In this document: one piece after another, positions 1 to 10,235 of the stretch
Position numbering within the stretch: the stretch's first letter is position 1
Layout: the number at the start of each line of letters is the position of its first letter
NCBI RefSeq assembly: GCF_004193775.1
Contig: NC_041005.1
Coordinates: 9,054,501 to 9,118,500, forward strand
Origin: Glycine soja
Lineage: Eukaryota > Streptophyta > Magnoliopsida > Fabales > Fabaceae
DNA length: 64,000 nt
Direction of reading: 5' to 3'
Notes under the pieces: generated by a model
What the model was told of the DNA's origin: nothing
Database searches by the model: none
What the model saw: the letters and a program-made list of their open reading frames with translations, nothing else
Translations under genes and position numbers: made by a program

Positions 1-396
1 TTGTTTCCTTCTCAGACAAGCTCCTTCTTGTGGAGTCCAGTAATAGTGAAGCATCACAACTCTACCCTCACACAAAAAAAGAAGTAAAGAACAAATACTT
101 TCATATATAAAAAATTAACTGACAAAAAAGAATGACGAACATGCACCTTGCAAACACAGAACAAAAACCAAGCTTAATTACCTGAACAACACAATCATGG
201 AAGATGTTTCTGAGCCAGGAGAAAGTAGTGTTCTTGTGGCGCTTGTAGAGAAGCTTGACTTGTTCTGTGATGATGTCTTCAGCCTGAGGGCATGATTAAG
301 GCCATTATCTTGCCCTTCCTCCGCAACAGAAGGACTCAGTGACAGTGCTAAAACTCATATTAACACAACCAAAAAGGTTAAACCCTTGGGAGCCAT
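1..396 (-). pseudogene. Class III peroxidase (PRX42-like) pseudogene, 5' part, runs off the window
   Basis: Reading leftward, a start codon lies at 396-394. A secretion-signal-like stretch follows but is cut by an in-frame TGA at 357-355. Further on the frame changes and reads CPQAEDIITEQVKLLYKRHK, then the distal active-site block WLRNIFHDC (catalytic Arg and His). A splice donor CAG|GTAATT follows at 182/181, then a 120-bp intron (181-62). The next exon starts at 61 with SCDASLLLDSTRRSLSEKE and continues past the window edge. These blocks are characteristic of secreted haem peroxidases, and of peroxidase 42 in particular. Just before CPQ the family's conserved MNFYK-type segment is missing and the frame shifts, which implies a small deletion. 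The stop in the signal peptide and this deletion make a working secreted enzyme unlikely. The rest of the gene cannot be judged from here. Confidence 0.8.
62..181 (-). other. Intron of the peroxidase pseudogene
   Basis: The 120-bp intron is bounded by GTAATT at 181 and TAG at 64-62. It falls directly after the distal histidine block (HDCVVQ), before the SCDASLLL block. Retention of the intron shows a DNA-level gene copy, not a processed retrocopy. Confidence 0.7.
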
Positions 397-2189
397 TCTC
401 TTCACTCTTCGCTCTTCCTCACTCACCCGCTTCTACTTAAATAATAAAGTAGTAGTAGTAATGCAAATAAAATACTACTGTAGTCTGTATGAGATATGAG
501 AGAGCTTTGGTAGGGTAAATTTGAGTTTTAAGCTAGAGTAATATACTATATACAAATATTTCATTATTTTTAAACATCTTTTAATATTTTTCATTTTTTT
601 TTATCTTTCTCTTATTGTCCTATAATAAATTTTATCTTATATTTTTTATTTTCTTTTTAAATGTTGCCTAGGAATTAAGATGCCCATTAAACTTTTTTCT
701 TTGAACTATAGGTTAAAGCGTGATGTTGATGCTTTCATCATGATCCAACACCACAAACAACTCACTATGAGTTAGTCTTTATGTCTCAATACTCTCTTTT
801 TAGATGTTGCCTACGAATTAGGGTGTCTATTTTAATTTTTTAATGTAATATAATTATTTTTTCTTACTCATATCTCTTATAATATTAATAATATAAATTA
901 TAAAAAAATTAATGATAATAAATTTAATTTTATAAAATTATAATTATCTTATATTTATTTATTATTTTTTTTAATTTAAATAAAATAATCTAACTACAGT
1001 AGTTAATCAATTTTCACAATTAAACGCAAATCATGATAAAATAAAGAAATTCACTACCTCCTCATATTGTAAGGCTGCATCTACAGTTTTGCTACCTAGT
1101 AAAAAACAAAGAAACACAATTACGCATTCAATGTTCATACAAAAATGTTCATTCATTTGTAAGTATAAAACATCATTTTAGTTGGCTTATTAATCTCCTT
1201 ACTTCAAAATTCCATAAATTCCTATATTGGTATTTAATATAATTAAATGATATTAAGTACAAGCCACTAACCGCTACTTCACCTGTCAGTCCTAGCATAT
1301 TTGATTCACTTGATATTCTATACTTAATAAAAATTAGTATTAAAATTATAAACATTGCCCTAAGAAATACTAGCACATTAGCACAATATCAAAACAACAA
1401 AGATGATGGTCACAAGTCCTTTTGTTTTTGCTACAAATACTAGCACAATAGCACTAGTTTGTAACTCGGTTTCTTTTTTCTTTTCCTTGTGCATTGTAAG
1501 AACTCTACTTTGCCCTAAGAAGGTGATCCTAAAATGAACCTATTTTCACTAAATACCCTCCCTAGGGAAGTCAGAACTATTACTCATCATCACACAAACA
1601 ATACTACTAAGTCTAGGTGAAAGATATGATCATAGTTCAATGACTTCAATCATCTCACTTAAGTTTATAGTTTAACTTCCCATTATTGCTTCTCCAAGCA
1701 ATTTTAATTAAACAACATTAAAATTGATTAAAAAAGAAGATAAAACATGCTTTTGTTTAACTTTTCCTTATAGAAAATAGCCTAAATGATATCATTAAGT
1801 TCTAAATTATTTGCTTTCAGCCGTCAAAGTCTAAAAAGAGCAAGAACTATAGGTCCACCATTGAATGTTCTTGTTCACCTTCCTTTGCTTAGTTATTTTG
1901 TTAGTTTCTAAGGTTTGCAAAGAATTCAATAAAGATTTTGACAATAAACTTTTGTCTATCATAGTTTTGTACACTGTAAACTATTTCTCTTTAAGGAATT
2001 TAAATCAAGTCTCTAAACAAATGTCAAGCTCAATCATCAGTTATAATAAGTTGCTTAGTATATAATGAAGAATCGTTATGCATCTTGTCTTCCAGACAAG
2101 AACATGGCATGAACATTAGATCATGCATGCAATTGTAAAACAGTTTCAGAACTGAAAACCATAACTAAATAAATATTTCCAGTTCCTAC
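397..2189. other. AT-rich intergenic stretch without a recognised gene
   Basis: Both strands hold only short ORFs with no recognisable motif and no consistent splice structure. In particular I see no Walker A or Walker B segment that could continue the PCH2-like gene whose last visible exon ends at 2190. Short poly(T) and poly(A) tracts are common. Confidence 0.6.
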
Positions 2190-2454
2190 CAATTCCATGA
2201 AACAAGGAATGGATCAACCCCTTTTTCAGTAAAGAGCAAAGCACTTGCTGCATATCGTAATAATCGTTGCTTTAGACCAGATTCATATATTAAGCTACAA
2301 ACACAATGGTTGATAGTGCAGGGTAAATGATTTAGAATTTTATAGTTAATCATTAGAAAAATAACCACAGTATAGAATTAGATAAGGAAAAGCATAAACT
2401 AATGTAAAGTAATACAAAAGAAATACATTTACAGAAACAGAGAAGACGTAGATC

Positions 2455-2487
<33 letters not shown>

Positions 2488-3150
2488 AGGGAATTATCGC
2501 TTCCAAAGTTCAAGAGGAAAATTTCAATTATTCAACACCAATCTTCTATTTTGTTGTGCTAATTGCTAAAACACCCAATTCAACTCACTAAGACACCAAA
2601 AATCTTTATGCAATTTCATATTTTTAAAAATAAAGTAAACGAAATCAAATCAATTAACTTCATTTCAAGCCACTCCTAAACCCTAAACCAACAAATCACA
2701 TACCAGTATCACATCCACAAACGCATATTCTTTGCACGTTATCTGCGAGAAACGCATCATCAAGAGGCACTAGAACGGGTCCATCGTTATAGCTCAAACT
2801 CCTTTTTTCCAACTTCCTGAAAAAATGAGAATATCGATAATCACAATTTGAGGCAAAAAAACATTTAATTTCCAATTTGGCGAAGAAGAGAAAGGGGTTA
2901 CCCCTTAACGGCGGAACGAACATTGTCAATTTTAGTTGTGCTTGAAGGTTTTAGGGTTACCTCGACTAGAAGCAACATTAGAGTGACTTAAGAAAGATTA
3001 AGGTGAGAAATGAGAGTTTATAGAGTAGAGAGAGTGTGAGGGAGGAAGTGTACCAGGGACAAGAACTTTGTCCTCGGGAATAGGAAGTGGGTGTTGGTAA
3101 GCAGCACCGTTTTGGTCGGTTGTGAGCTCCGTCTCCATGAGAGCACTCAT
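2190..3150 (-). pseudogene. PCH2: Truncated PCH2/TRIP13-like gene (pachytene checkpoint protein 2 homolog)
   Basis: Three exons fit together from the right: 3150-3054 (start codon at 3150), 2965-2902 and 2816-2704, all with GT..AG borders and matching phases. They read as an N-terminal domain containing PIPEDKVLVPVEV, then [20 protein letters not shown] and [19 protein letters not shown] further exon at 2294-2190 reads [20 protein letters not shown], the block that precedes the AAA+ ATPase domain in plant PCH2. PCH2/TRIP13 proteins remodel HORMA-domain proteins in meiosis and the spindle checkpoint. Between 2704 and 2294 the expected exon coding about 60 residues (the EWVKNH region) is not visible, and exon phases do not match across this gap. 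No AAA+ domain follows on the left. The third exon also carries two extra residues (CVCGCDT). The identification rests on memory of the family; the loss of the ATPase domain is seen directly within this window. Confidence 0.7.
2455..2487. repeat. (TC)n / (GA)n microsatellite
   Basis: About 30 bp of nearly pure TC dinucleotides, interrupted once by CCC. It lies in the gap between the third PCH2-like exon and the isolated downstream exon. Confidence 0.9.
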
Positions 3151-3239
3151 TTTGCTACTTGGAAGTCGAAACTAATTTTTGCAGGAGTGAGGGAAGGAGA
3201 TGAGAAATGGAACCAACCACGGTTTTCTTTTCTTTCAAA

Positions 3240-3503
3240 ATGTAGCTACCATTAGTACTTTCGAAAAGCTTATTCAAAGACGATTAATATGAAAAAATCA
3301 TTTTTGTATCACCATATCAACTATGACGATCTTTGTCAACCCATTGTACTCCATAAATTCATTATTGAAGATGATTATTAAATAACCGTCGTTGTATACT
3401 TTCATAAAAATTACTAGAATACCACTGTGAATCCTTCAACGAGGTTTTGGTTGTTAACCATCGTAGTTAGTGTGTCGTAAAAAAGCTTTATTGTAATAGT
3501 GAT
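3240..3503. mobile_element. Possible CACTA-type transposon end fragment
   Basis: The block is rich in repeated motifs of the AACGACGG / CCGTCG kind on both strands and ends in TTATTGTAATAGTG, which on the other strand begins CACTATTACAA. Many plant CACTA elements begin CACTA and have subterminal repeats of this sort. No matching left end and no 3-bp target duplication were found, so this is at most a remnant. Confidence 0.3.
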
Positions 3504-4395
3504 CGCTGTAAAGGGTGACGTTAAATTGCAACCTAGCTATCATTGTAATCAAGAAAAAAGTGTAAAACTGCAATGGAAGGAAGGTTTCAAAGCTTTGTGA
3601 GGGTATTATGATCTTGACGTTCTAGAAATGAGAGGAAGGTTACAAGCTCTTTAGAGGATTGAGAGAATAGAAGGCTATAAAGGTATCAAGATTCAAGACG
3701 AGGTGATGACTTTGCTTGCTAACCGACATGATAAAATGAGAAAACACAACGCAAGAGGTTATAATTTTTTTCTTTACTTAATTAAAATCATTGTAATTAT
3801 AGGCATGTTATATCATGTAAATAGAAACATTATTTCGTATATTTATTGAATTAAAAATGTAACTAATAAGACACACAGTTTCAACATCTCTTACATTGTT
3901 ATAACACGTTCATCACTCTCCTAAAGAATGAACACGATAAATCCCACGATTAAATAATCTAGAAGGAACTCATATTTATTCTAGAAGTTACAAAAATAAT
4001 TTTTAAAAATAAACTACCATTATATACCTTAAAAGTATATAGCACTATTACATTAATTTTTGAAATTAAGACAATTCTAAATGAGCCTTTAAAAGTATAA
4101 TCCAAAAATTATATAATTCAATTTTTTTTTCAAAAAGTGTGACTTAACCATTAATTTTAACATATGTTTGGAAACTGAAATGACCCACAGTGATTAAATT
4201 TAGAGATTTAGACTAAACAATTGATTTTTCTTAAAAAATTATTTAATATTTTCTTGATTTCAAAAATCAATATGACAACACTATATATTTTCAAAGACTA
4301 GTGGTTTAGTGTTTTCCTTACTTTAATTTCTTCCTTTCTTAAAAAGCAATACAACAGGGATTAAGAATTTAAGTTTATAGGAATAGCCATTTATG

Positions 4396-4454
<59 letters not shown>
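4396..4454. repeat. (AT)n microsatellite, about 29 repeats
   Basis: An uninterrupted run of TA dinucleotides of nearly 60 bp, self-complementary over its whole length. It would be expected to vary in length between accessions. Confidence 0.95.
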
Positions 4455-4455
<1 letters not shown>

Positions 4456-7400
4456 TTTTTTTTCTTCTTTTCTGTTATATCACCATTATCATATCGTCAT
4501 TCTCTTGCTATCTAAATAAATATGAGTATGAATCTTTTAATTTTCCTTCAACTATTTCCAATTCGATCATTCTTTAAAAACATATATTCAAATATATCTA
4601 TTTGTTTTATAGTATAAAACATAAAGTGTTTTTTTTTCGAGAGTTAAAACTTAAGCTATACTTTTATTGTATGCCTATTATTAAAAATAGATAAAAAAAA
4701 ATCAAGGTGAATATATATTATTTTTAATAAGTTTAATTACTCATTTAATCTTATAATTACTAAAAATTCCTTTTAATCTCTGTTAAAAAATATTTTCTTT
4801 TAATTAAAATTTGTAATTTCTTTTAGTTGTCATTGTAGGATAAAAAAAAATTATAATAACATATATATAGCCCAACAATAATATTAGTATATCAATGGGC
4901 CTTCCTGTATTTTCAACTATATAAAGTTAATAAAAATAAACTTTTTTTAAATCCGTTTTTCAGAAAGTAAGAAAAAACTACACGCACAATATACACAGAT
5001 TCCACCGGAGAATTTGGTCGAAGAGAAATAATTATTACTCAGTAATTTTTTTCAAAAAATAACATAAATTTTACATCTTTTTCCTCTATTTTAATTATAT
5101 ATTTTTTAATTCGTTTCTATTATTTTTTCTTCTGCCCCATCAAACAGACTAAAAGTTACATTGAAGGAATGATAACGTATAACACATAATACCCAGCTTT
5201 TTGCAGCTTTTATATTATTTTTTGTTACTAGTCACAAAAGAGAATTGGAGATAATTATGATGAGGATATGGTCAAAAGACCTTTGGAAGTTCGGAAAATC
5301 GTTCCATAGAATCACTGACTAGCACAGTACAGAGTAACGGACTTTTGACCAGAATAGGAAAACTGAAAAAGCTTTTGGAAATAGTGAACCCATTAATTAC
5401 TTGCTTAAAATGCCTAATACCCCCACAACCAAAAACGATCCTGTGGTGGGCATTAAATCAATAAAAATAATCCTATGGTGGTCAAGGACATGGCCTCCTA
5501 AAAAGTATACTCTCCAAATTCCAATATTAAATATAAGAAAAAAAATTATTTTTTTTCATAATTTTGAATATAATTTTTTTAACTATTGTATATAATATTA
5601 TTTTTAAAATATCTTTTATTTAATTGAGATTATAATTTTAATATTCCTTTTTTATTCTTGTTATGAAGTTCTAATAAAAAATAAATTGAAGAAAAATTTG
5701 CTTTTTAATTAATATTAATATAATTAATTAACTTACTTAATTAGTTAACGTGAATTATTTTTTTCCTTGAGATGGAGGACTACTTATATATGTTTACTGT
5801 TTCTAAAATATGTAATATTTAATAATTAAGTTCTTTAACTCATAAATAAGAGGATTAATTTGAAAATATCGTACAAAATTTAGAATTAATGCTTCAAATA
5901 TTATTTTTTTAGTTTCTTTTGTGAGTTTAAGATCATTTCTAAATAAAAATACTTTTAGAAAATTTTCTCATTTTCATTAAATCAAGTATCTTTTCTCGTA
6001 TTGAGTATTCGACTTTTTTTATTCATATTTCTATTCCTTTCAAATAATATTTGTCAATTTTAATAAATTGTATCAAATTTAAAAAATAGTTTTAGATAAA
6101 CTTCATTTCAAAATTATTATTGGACTATCTGTTCATTATTTGATTCATTTTTGTGGCCGATGATTTATAACTTCTCAGGCGCTAAGTTTAAAAGGATGGA
6201 AGTACTTCCAATGGTCGATTTCTCTATGATTGAAAGGTCTAATCTTCTTAATAAGTAAAGTGTCTTAAGTAATAAATCTATTACGACATCATCTTTGCAT
6301 ATCAAAAGAAAATTAACAATACTCATTTTTGTAAGATAAAATATTAATTTAATATCTATATTTGTCATAATGAACTTATTTAAAATTTGAAATTATAAAA
6401 AAACAATTATCAATTTATTCTTTGAAATTAGTGTTATTGATTAGTTTAGCTACAAAATTAGCAAATTAGGAAATTCAATTTTTAATATTATAAATTAATT
6501 TGGTCAATCGAGTTGAACTATTAAGAATTAAATTGATTTTTTTCCTAATGAAAAATGCCAAATTAATTAATATTATTAATTTTATGTAATAAATTAATAT
6601 TTTTTAATGAACAAACTGACCAATAATACTAATGTGAGAAACTAAATTAATGTTGTAATCATCATTTTGCATTTATTGTATATTTTAAGATAAGAGAAGC
6701 ACATGAAACACTCTTTTGACACACTCTTTTAAAAATATATTTTTTGATTGATTAAATTTTTTGAAAACTATAAAATGAGGAGAGAGGAACATTAAGATAA
6801 GTATGATGTAAGACGTACTAAATGTTAAAATTTTCAATAAATTTGAATGAATTGTAAAAGTGTGTCCGAAGTTTTTCCTATGATTTCTATTACAACAGTT
6901 ACGTTTTTTTTTACATCATTTTGTTATTCAATCATTTTGTTATTCAACCATCGAATAGATTGAAAATTATGACCACAGAATTTGCGTACAGACCTGGTGA
7001 TTGAAATCCTTAACCCTAACGGAATTTCAATTTAATTTTCTCTTATTTTTGTTCTTAGTACCACCCTTTTTGTGGTTTTTGGGTTGTTCTATTTTTGGCC
7101 TGGGCATCATTCAACTTGGACATACATGATTTAAGATTCTGTGTCATGGCCAATTCGGTAACAGCCAAGGCAACCGTAACAGGCTTGTTTGACCAGCCAC
7201 GGCGAGGATAACTCAATTTGAAACTCACCACGTGAATTGCCCCCTTACAAGTTTTTTGTTTGTTAGTTACAAAAAACAAAAACTTCTATTTAATTTCAAA
7301 CAGTTAAAAACAATTATAATATGCACTTGAATTTATTGCAATTAAATGTTTTTTTTTATCTTCAACTTGTGCCGTAATAAAAGAAATATTTTTAAATATT

Positions 7401-8096
7401 TTCCTTAAATGCATCATTTACCGGTTCAAATTAATGAACAATTTTAAATAAATATTCAATTAGATTAGTAGCATATTTGGATACCTTTTAAAATCATAAT
7501 GACTATATAAAAAATTATGATGTCATCATGATTTTTTTTAAAATAACTATATATATTACTTCATATTCACTTTAATTTGATAATTGGTTTTGATTCATCC
7601 ACTACTCTAAAGATATCATAGATGATCTAAAAATTCATTCTTGTGAAATCATATACTTCTACTAAAGAATAAAAATCATTCACTACCGGTTATTAAATAA
7701 CTCTTTTTCCAGCCATTATCAAGAGAACAATCTAATCTCTAAAAATTAAAAGGACAACTATTCGATAATTTTGTTTCAAAAACTAATTTAATATATTGGT
7801 CCAAAAAACATTTGTTTCATTTTTTGAAATGTAATTTTTTAAGATAAGAGTTTTTTTAGTGTCACCCTCACATCCAATTTGAGCGTGAGTTAATATGATG
7901 TGACGAGTGGCAATTCATAGATTAGCAGATAAGAGGATAATTTGTTTATTAAATTTAATACTATACTAGTATATAATTAAGGAAGGAGAGGAAAAACAAA
8001 ATGCACTAATAAAAATGGGTTTCCCTTCTTTTGCGATTGTTGTCAGTTGTCTTCTTTTAAGCCCCCCAAAAAGCAGCGAAAATAGACTGAGATGTA

Positions 8097-8106
8097 GTAT
8101 TTATAT
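8097..8106 (+). promoter_or_regulatory. Possible TATA region of the VQ gene
   Basis: The sequence TATTTATATT lies about 155 bp upstream of the start codon of the VQ-motif gene, the position expected for a TATA box with a leader of about 120 bp. No experimental start site is known from the sequence, so this is a weak placement. Confidence 0.35.
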
Positions 8107-8228
8107 TGACTAAGGGTGTGAGCACTGAACAGATGCTTTAAGCTCTAGGGAAAAGTAATATTCTATATCTGCGATAAGAGGAAGGCCACCACCACACAAC
8201 ATAGCTCTGCTCAAAAACACAAACACAG

Positions 8229-8250
8229 TGAGTGAGTGAGTGAGTGAGTG
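8229..8250 (+). repeat. (GTGA)n microsatellite in the VQ gene leader
   Basis: Five to six GAGT/GTGA tetranucleotides lie just upstream of the start codon at 8260, probably in the 5' untranslated region. The last GTG of the run is in frame with the coding sequence but is not a plant start codon. Confidence 0.85.
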
Positions 8251-8259
8251 TTGGCTAAT

Positions 8260-9123
8260 ATGGATAAAAGCTGTGATCCCTCTGCAGACTCTACTAGCAC
8301 ATCCCTTCCTGCCAACCCCAACAACAATAGCAGGGATCAATATCTTCGCCACCTCAACAAGCTTTCTCAAAAGATCTCCAAACCCCTCATTAAGAAACCC
8401 ACCTTCGACCCTCCCCAGGCCCAAGCCCAAGCCCCAAACCCAAACAATCAGGTGCAGGCGCAGCAGAACCTGCAACATCAGCCGCCGGTGTACAACATCA
8501 ACAAGAACGATTTCCGTGATGTGGTTCAGAAACTGACGGGCTCACCTGCGCACGACCGTATCTCAACACCGCCTCCCATTCAGCCACCCAAGCCACCGAG
8601 TTCGCGTCTGCAGCGGATTCGTCCTCCTCCGTTGCCGCAAATTACTAACCGCCCACCCCCGCTACTCAACCCCACCACCCTCCCCCGCCCTCAACTCCCT
8701 AACGCCGTTACCTTCAACAACTTCTCCGTCTTTTCCAGACCCCCCGCGCCGTTATCTCCTCTGCCGCCGTTCCCCACCGTCCACGCGCCTGCTGAGTCAC
8801 CCATCTCCGCCTACATGCGCGATCTGCAGACTCTCGTCGATTCAAACGCCAGGCACTTTTCTGGCTTTTCTCCCTTTCCTCCACCGCCTCAGCCTCAACA
8901 AGAGCAACAGCAGCAGCAAGCGATGCTTCCGTCGCAAGCACCGTCGTCGTTTCAGCTGCCGTCTTCGCCTGTGCCGTTTGGGTGTCTGAATTCGCAGCTG
9001 GCGTCCTACCCTCTTCTGTCGCCGGGGCTTCTGTTTTCCCCAACTTCTGGTCAGTTAGGGTTTCCGCAGCTTCCGCTTTCGCCGACCGTGCCGGTTCCTA
9101 GCCCTCGCTGGAAGGGAATTTGA
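8260..9123 (+). CDS. VQ-motif protein, HAIKU1/VQ9-like, 287 residues
   Basis: A single uninterrupted frame starts at the ATG at 8260 (MDKSCDPSAD) and stops with TGA at 9121-9123. The diagnostic VQ motif FRDVVQKLTG is at residues 85-94. The N-terminal block DQYLRHLNKLSQKISKP (residues 26-42) resembles HAIKU1/VQ14 and VQ9-type proteins. The rest is proline- and serine-rich and probably disordered, with a glutamine run (QPQQEQQQQQ) in the second half. VQ proteins bind WRKY transcription factors in the nucleus through the VQ motif and tune their activity; HAIKU1 acts in endosperm and seed-size control. The gene has no intron, as is usual for this family, and it is markedly GC-richer than its surroundings. 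No defect is visible. The family call is firm; the HAIKU1-like subgroup is inference from the N-terminal block. Confidence 0.9.
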   Translation: MDKSCDPSADSTSTSLPANPNNNSRDQYLRHLNKLSQKISKPLIKKPTFDPPQAQAQAPNPNNQVQAQQNLQHQPPVYNINKNDFRDVVQKLTGSPAHDRISTPPPIQPPKPPSSRLQRIRPPPLPQITNRPPPLLNPTTLPRPQLPNAVTFNNFSVFSRPPAPLSPLPPFPTVHAPAESPISAYMRDLQTLVDSNARHFSGFSPFPPPPQPQQEQQQQQAMLPSQAPSSFQLPSSPVPFGCLNSQLASYPLLSPGLLFSPTSGQLGFPQLPLSPTVPVPSPRWKGI

Positions 9124-9480
9124 GAGGGTGAGGTGAGTTTGGGCACAGACATGTCCATTTAGCTCAGCTTTTTTAGGGTTTTTATTTTTGGGTTGTTGTT
9201 GTGTTACCTGTACATGGTGCTGGTGCTAGGGGGAATTCAATTTGCGGTGGTTGGACTCCAAGTAGTCCGCTGCTGCTTAGTTTAATTCTGTAAATGGGAT
9301 ATCAAAGACATCAAAAAGGGTACAATTTTGCATTGGTTCATGCTCTCTGCTGTTTGGGGATATGCAAAAACAAATTAGATGTTATACAATTATAGTGGGA
9401 TTATTATTATCATTATCATTGTCATTATGATGCTGTTTTCAATATAATCAAAATCTTTATTGTCTTCACTGTTGTTCTTC
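9124..9480 (+). other. Probable 3' untranslated region of the VQ gene
   Basis: The roughly 350 bp after the stop codon stay T-rich and non-coding, and no unrelated feature begins in them. No perfect AATAAA was found; AT-rich stretches such as AATATAATCAAAAT near 9439 could serve as polyadenylation elements. The end point is approximate. Confidence 0.4.
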
Positions 9481-9840
9481 TCTTCTTTTAATTCTGTGTA
9501 AATGTCCTAACCATGTTGATATTGTCATTTATTTCTTTGCTGTTTGTCACACAAGCTGATGATAATTGGCAATTCCTTTTGGCACTTCAATTGGTTAGAT
9601 CATGATAATTGACTGGTTGAATTATAATTGCATGTGTTTTGTTTCGGTGTACATATATTGTACTATAACACTGCTTGCCTTTTGGATTCATGTTTTTGCT
9701 AGTGGCTACATCCCATTCAGTCATACAAGGTTGAAATTCTCCTACAAGGCTAGTAATTTTGCCTGCAAATATACCAGATTTTGGTTTTGATTCTTTTAGC
9801 ATGCAACTCTATATTAATGCTGCTGCACTGTAATGATCAC

Positions 9841-9980
9841 ATCTGCAACTTACTGTAATACAGCACAGCTTAGGCATTTGAATGCTTTTTGAATCACTGT
9901 ATTACGCGTGTATTTGGTTTGGCCGTTAGCCAATTCAATGCTTGGATTTTACGCAAAAAACATTAAAGTTTTGCTTTGGA
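9841..9980. repeat. Copy 1 of a direct repeat of about 140 bp
   Basis: Begins ATCTGCAACTTACTGTAATA and ends near GCTTTGGA. It matches 10102-10235 with scattered substitutions and small indels. The shared stretch includes AGCTTAGGCATTTGAATGC. Confidence 0.85.
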
Positions 9981-10101
9981 GCTTAGCTATCATGACCATG
10001 GAAATTAAATTGATTTTTGTTTAAAGCACACACCTACACCAACACATGCTACTACTCTCTACACATGTGTTTGAACGCACGTCCACTGGAGATAGACATG
10101 C

Positions 10102-10235
10102 ATCTGCAACTTAATGTTATACAGCGCAGCTTAGGCATTTGAATGCTTTTTGAATCACTATATTACACATGTTTGGTTTGGCGGTTAGCCAATTCAATGC
10201 GTGGATTTTATGCAAAAACATTAAAGCCGTCCTTT
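10102..10235. repeat. Copy 2 of the direct repeat of about 140 bp
   Basis: Starts 261 bp after copy 1 and aligns over its whole length, for example through TTTTTGAATCACT and GTTAGCCAATTCAATG. The 120 bp between the copies are not part of the repeat. It is probably an old segmental duplication in the flank of the VQ gene. Confidence 0.85.

Larger units (their letters stand above)
3151..8090. other. Long AT-rich intergenic region
   Basis: Nearly 5 kb without a supportable gene. It holds a possible CACTA terminal fragment near 3240-3503, a long (AT)n tract at 4396-4454 and many A/T homopolymer runs. A 74-codon minus-strand ORF at 7055-7279 has a less AT-rich core but no motif I recognise, no clear splice sites and no partner exons, so I do not call it a gene. 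Confidence 0.6.

Noticed and set aside
7055..7279. 74-codon minus-strand ORF with a GC-richer core
   Set aside because: No motif, no partner exons, no promoter-like context.
8248..8259. Upstream in-frame GTG that would add four residues to the VQ protein
   Set aside because: GTG is not a normal plant initiation codon, and the ATG at 8260 gives the expected MDK start.
8110..9043. Minus-strand ORFs of 122 and 109 codons opposite the VQ gene
   Set aside because: They are shadows of the proline-rich coding strand with no motif or splice context.
9602..9790. 62-codon plus-strand ORF with hydrophobic content
   Set aside because: Composition is as expected for AT-rich DNA, and a comparable ORF exists on the opposite strand.
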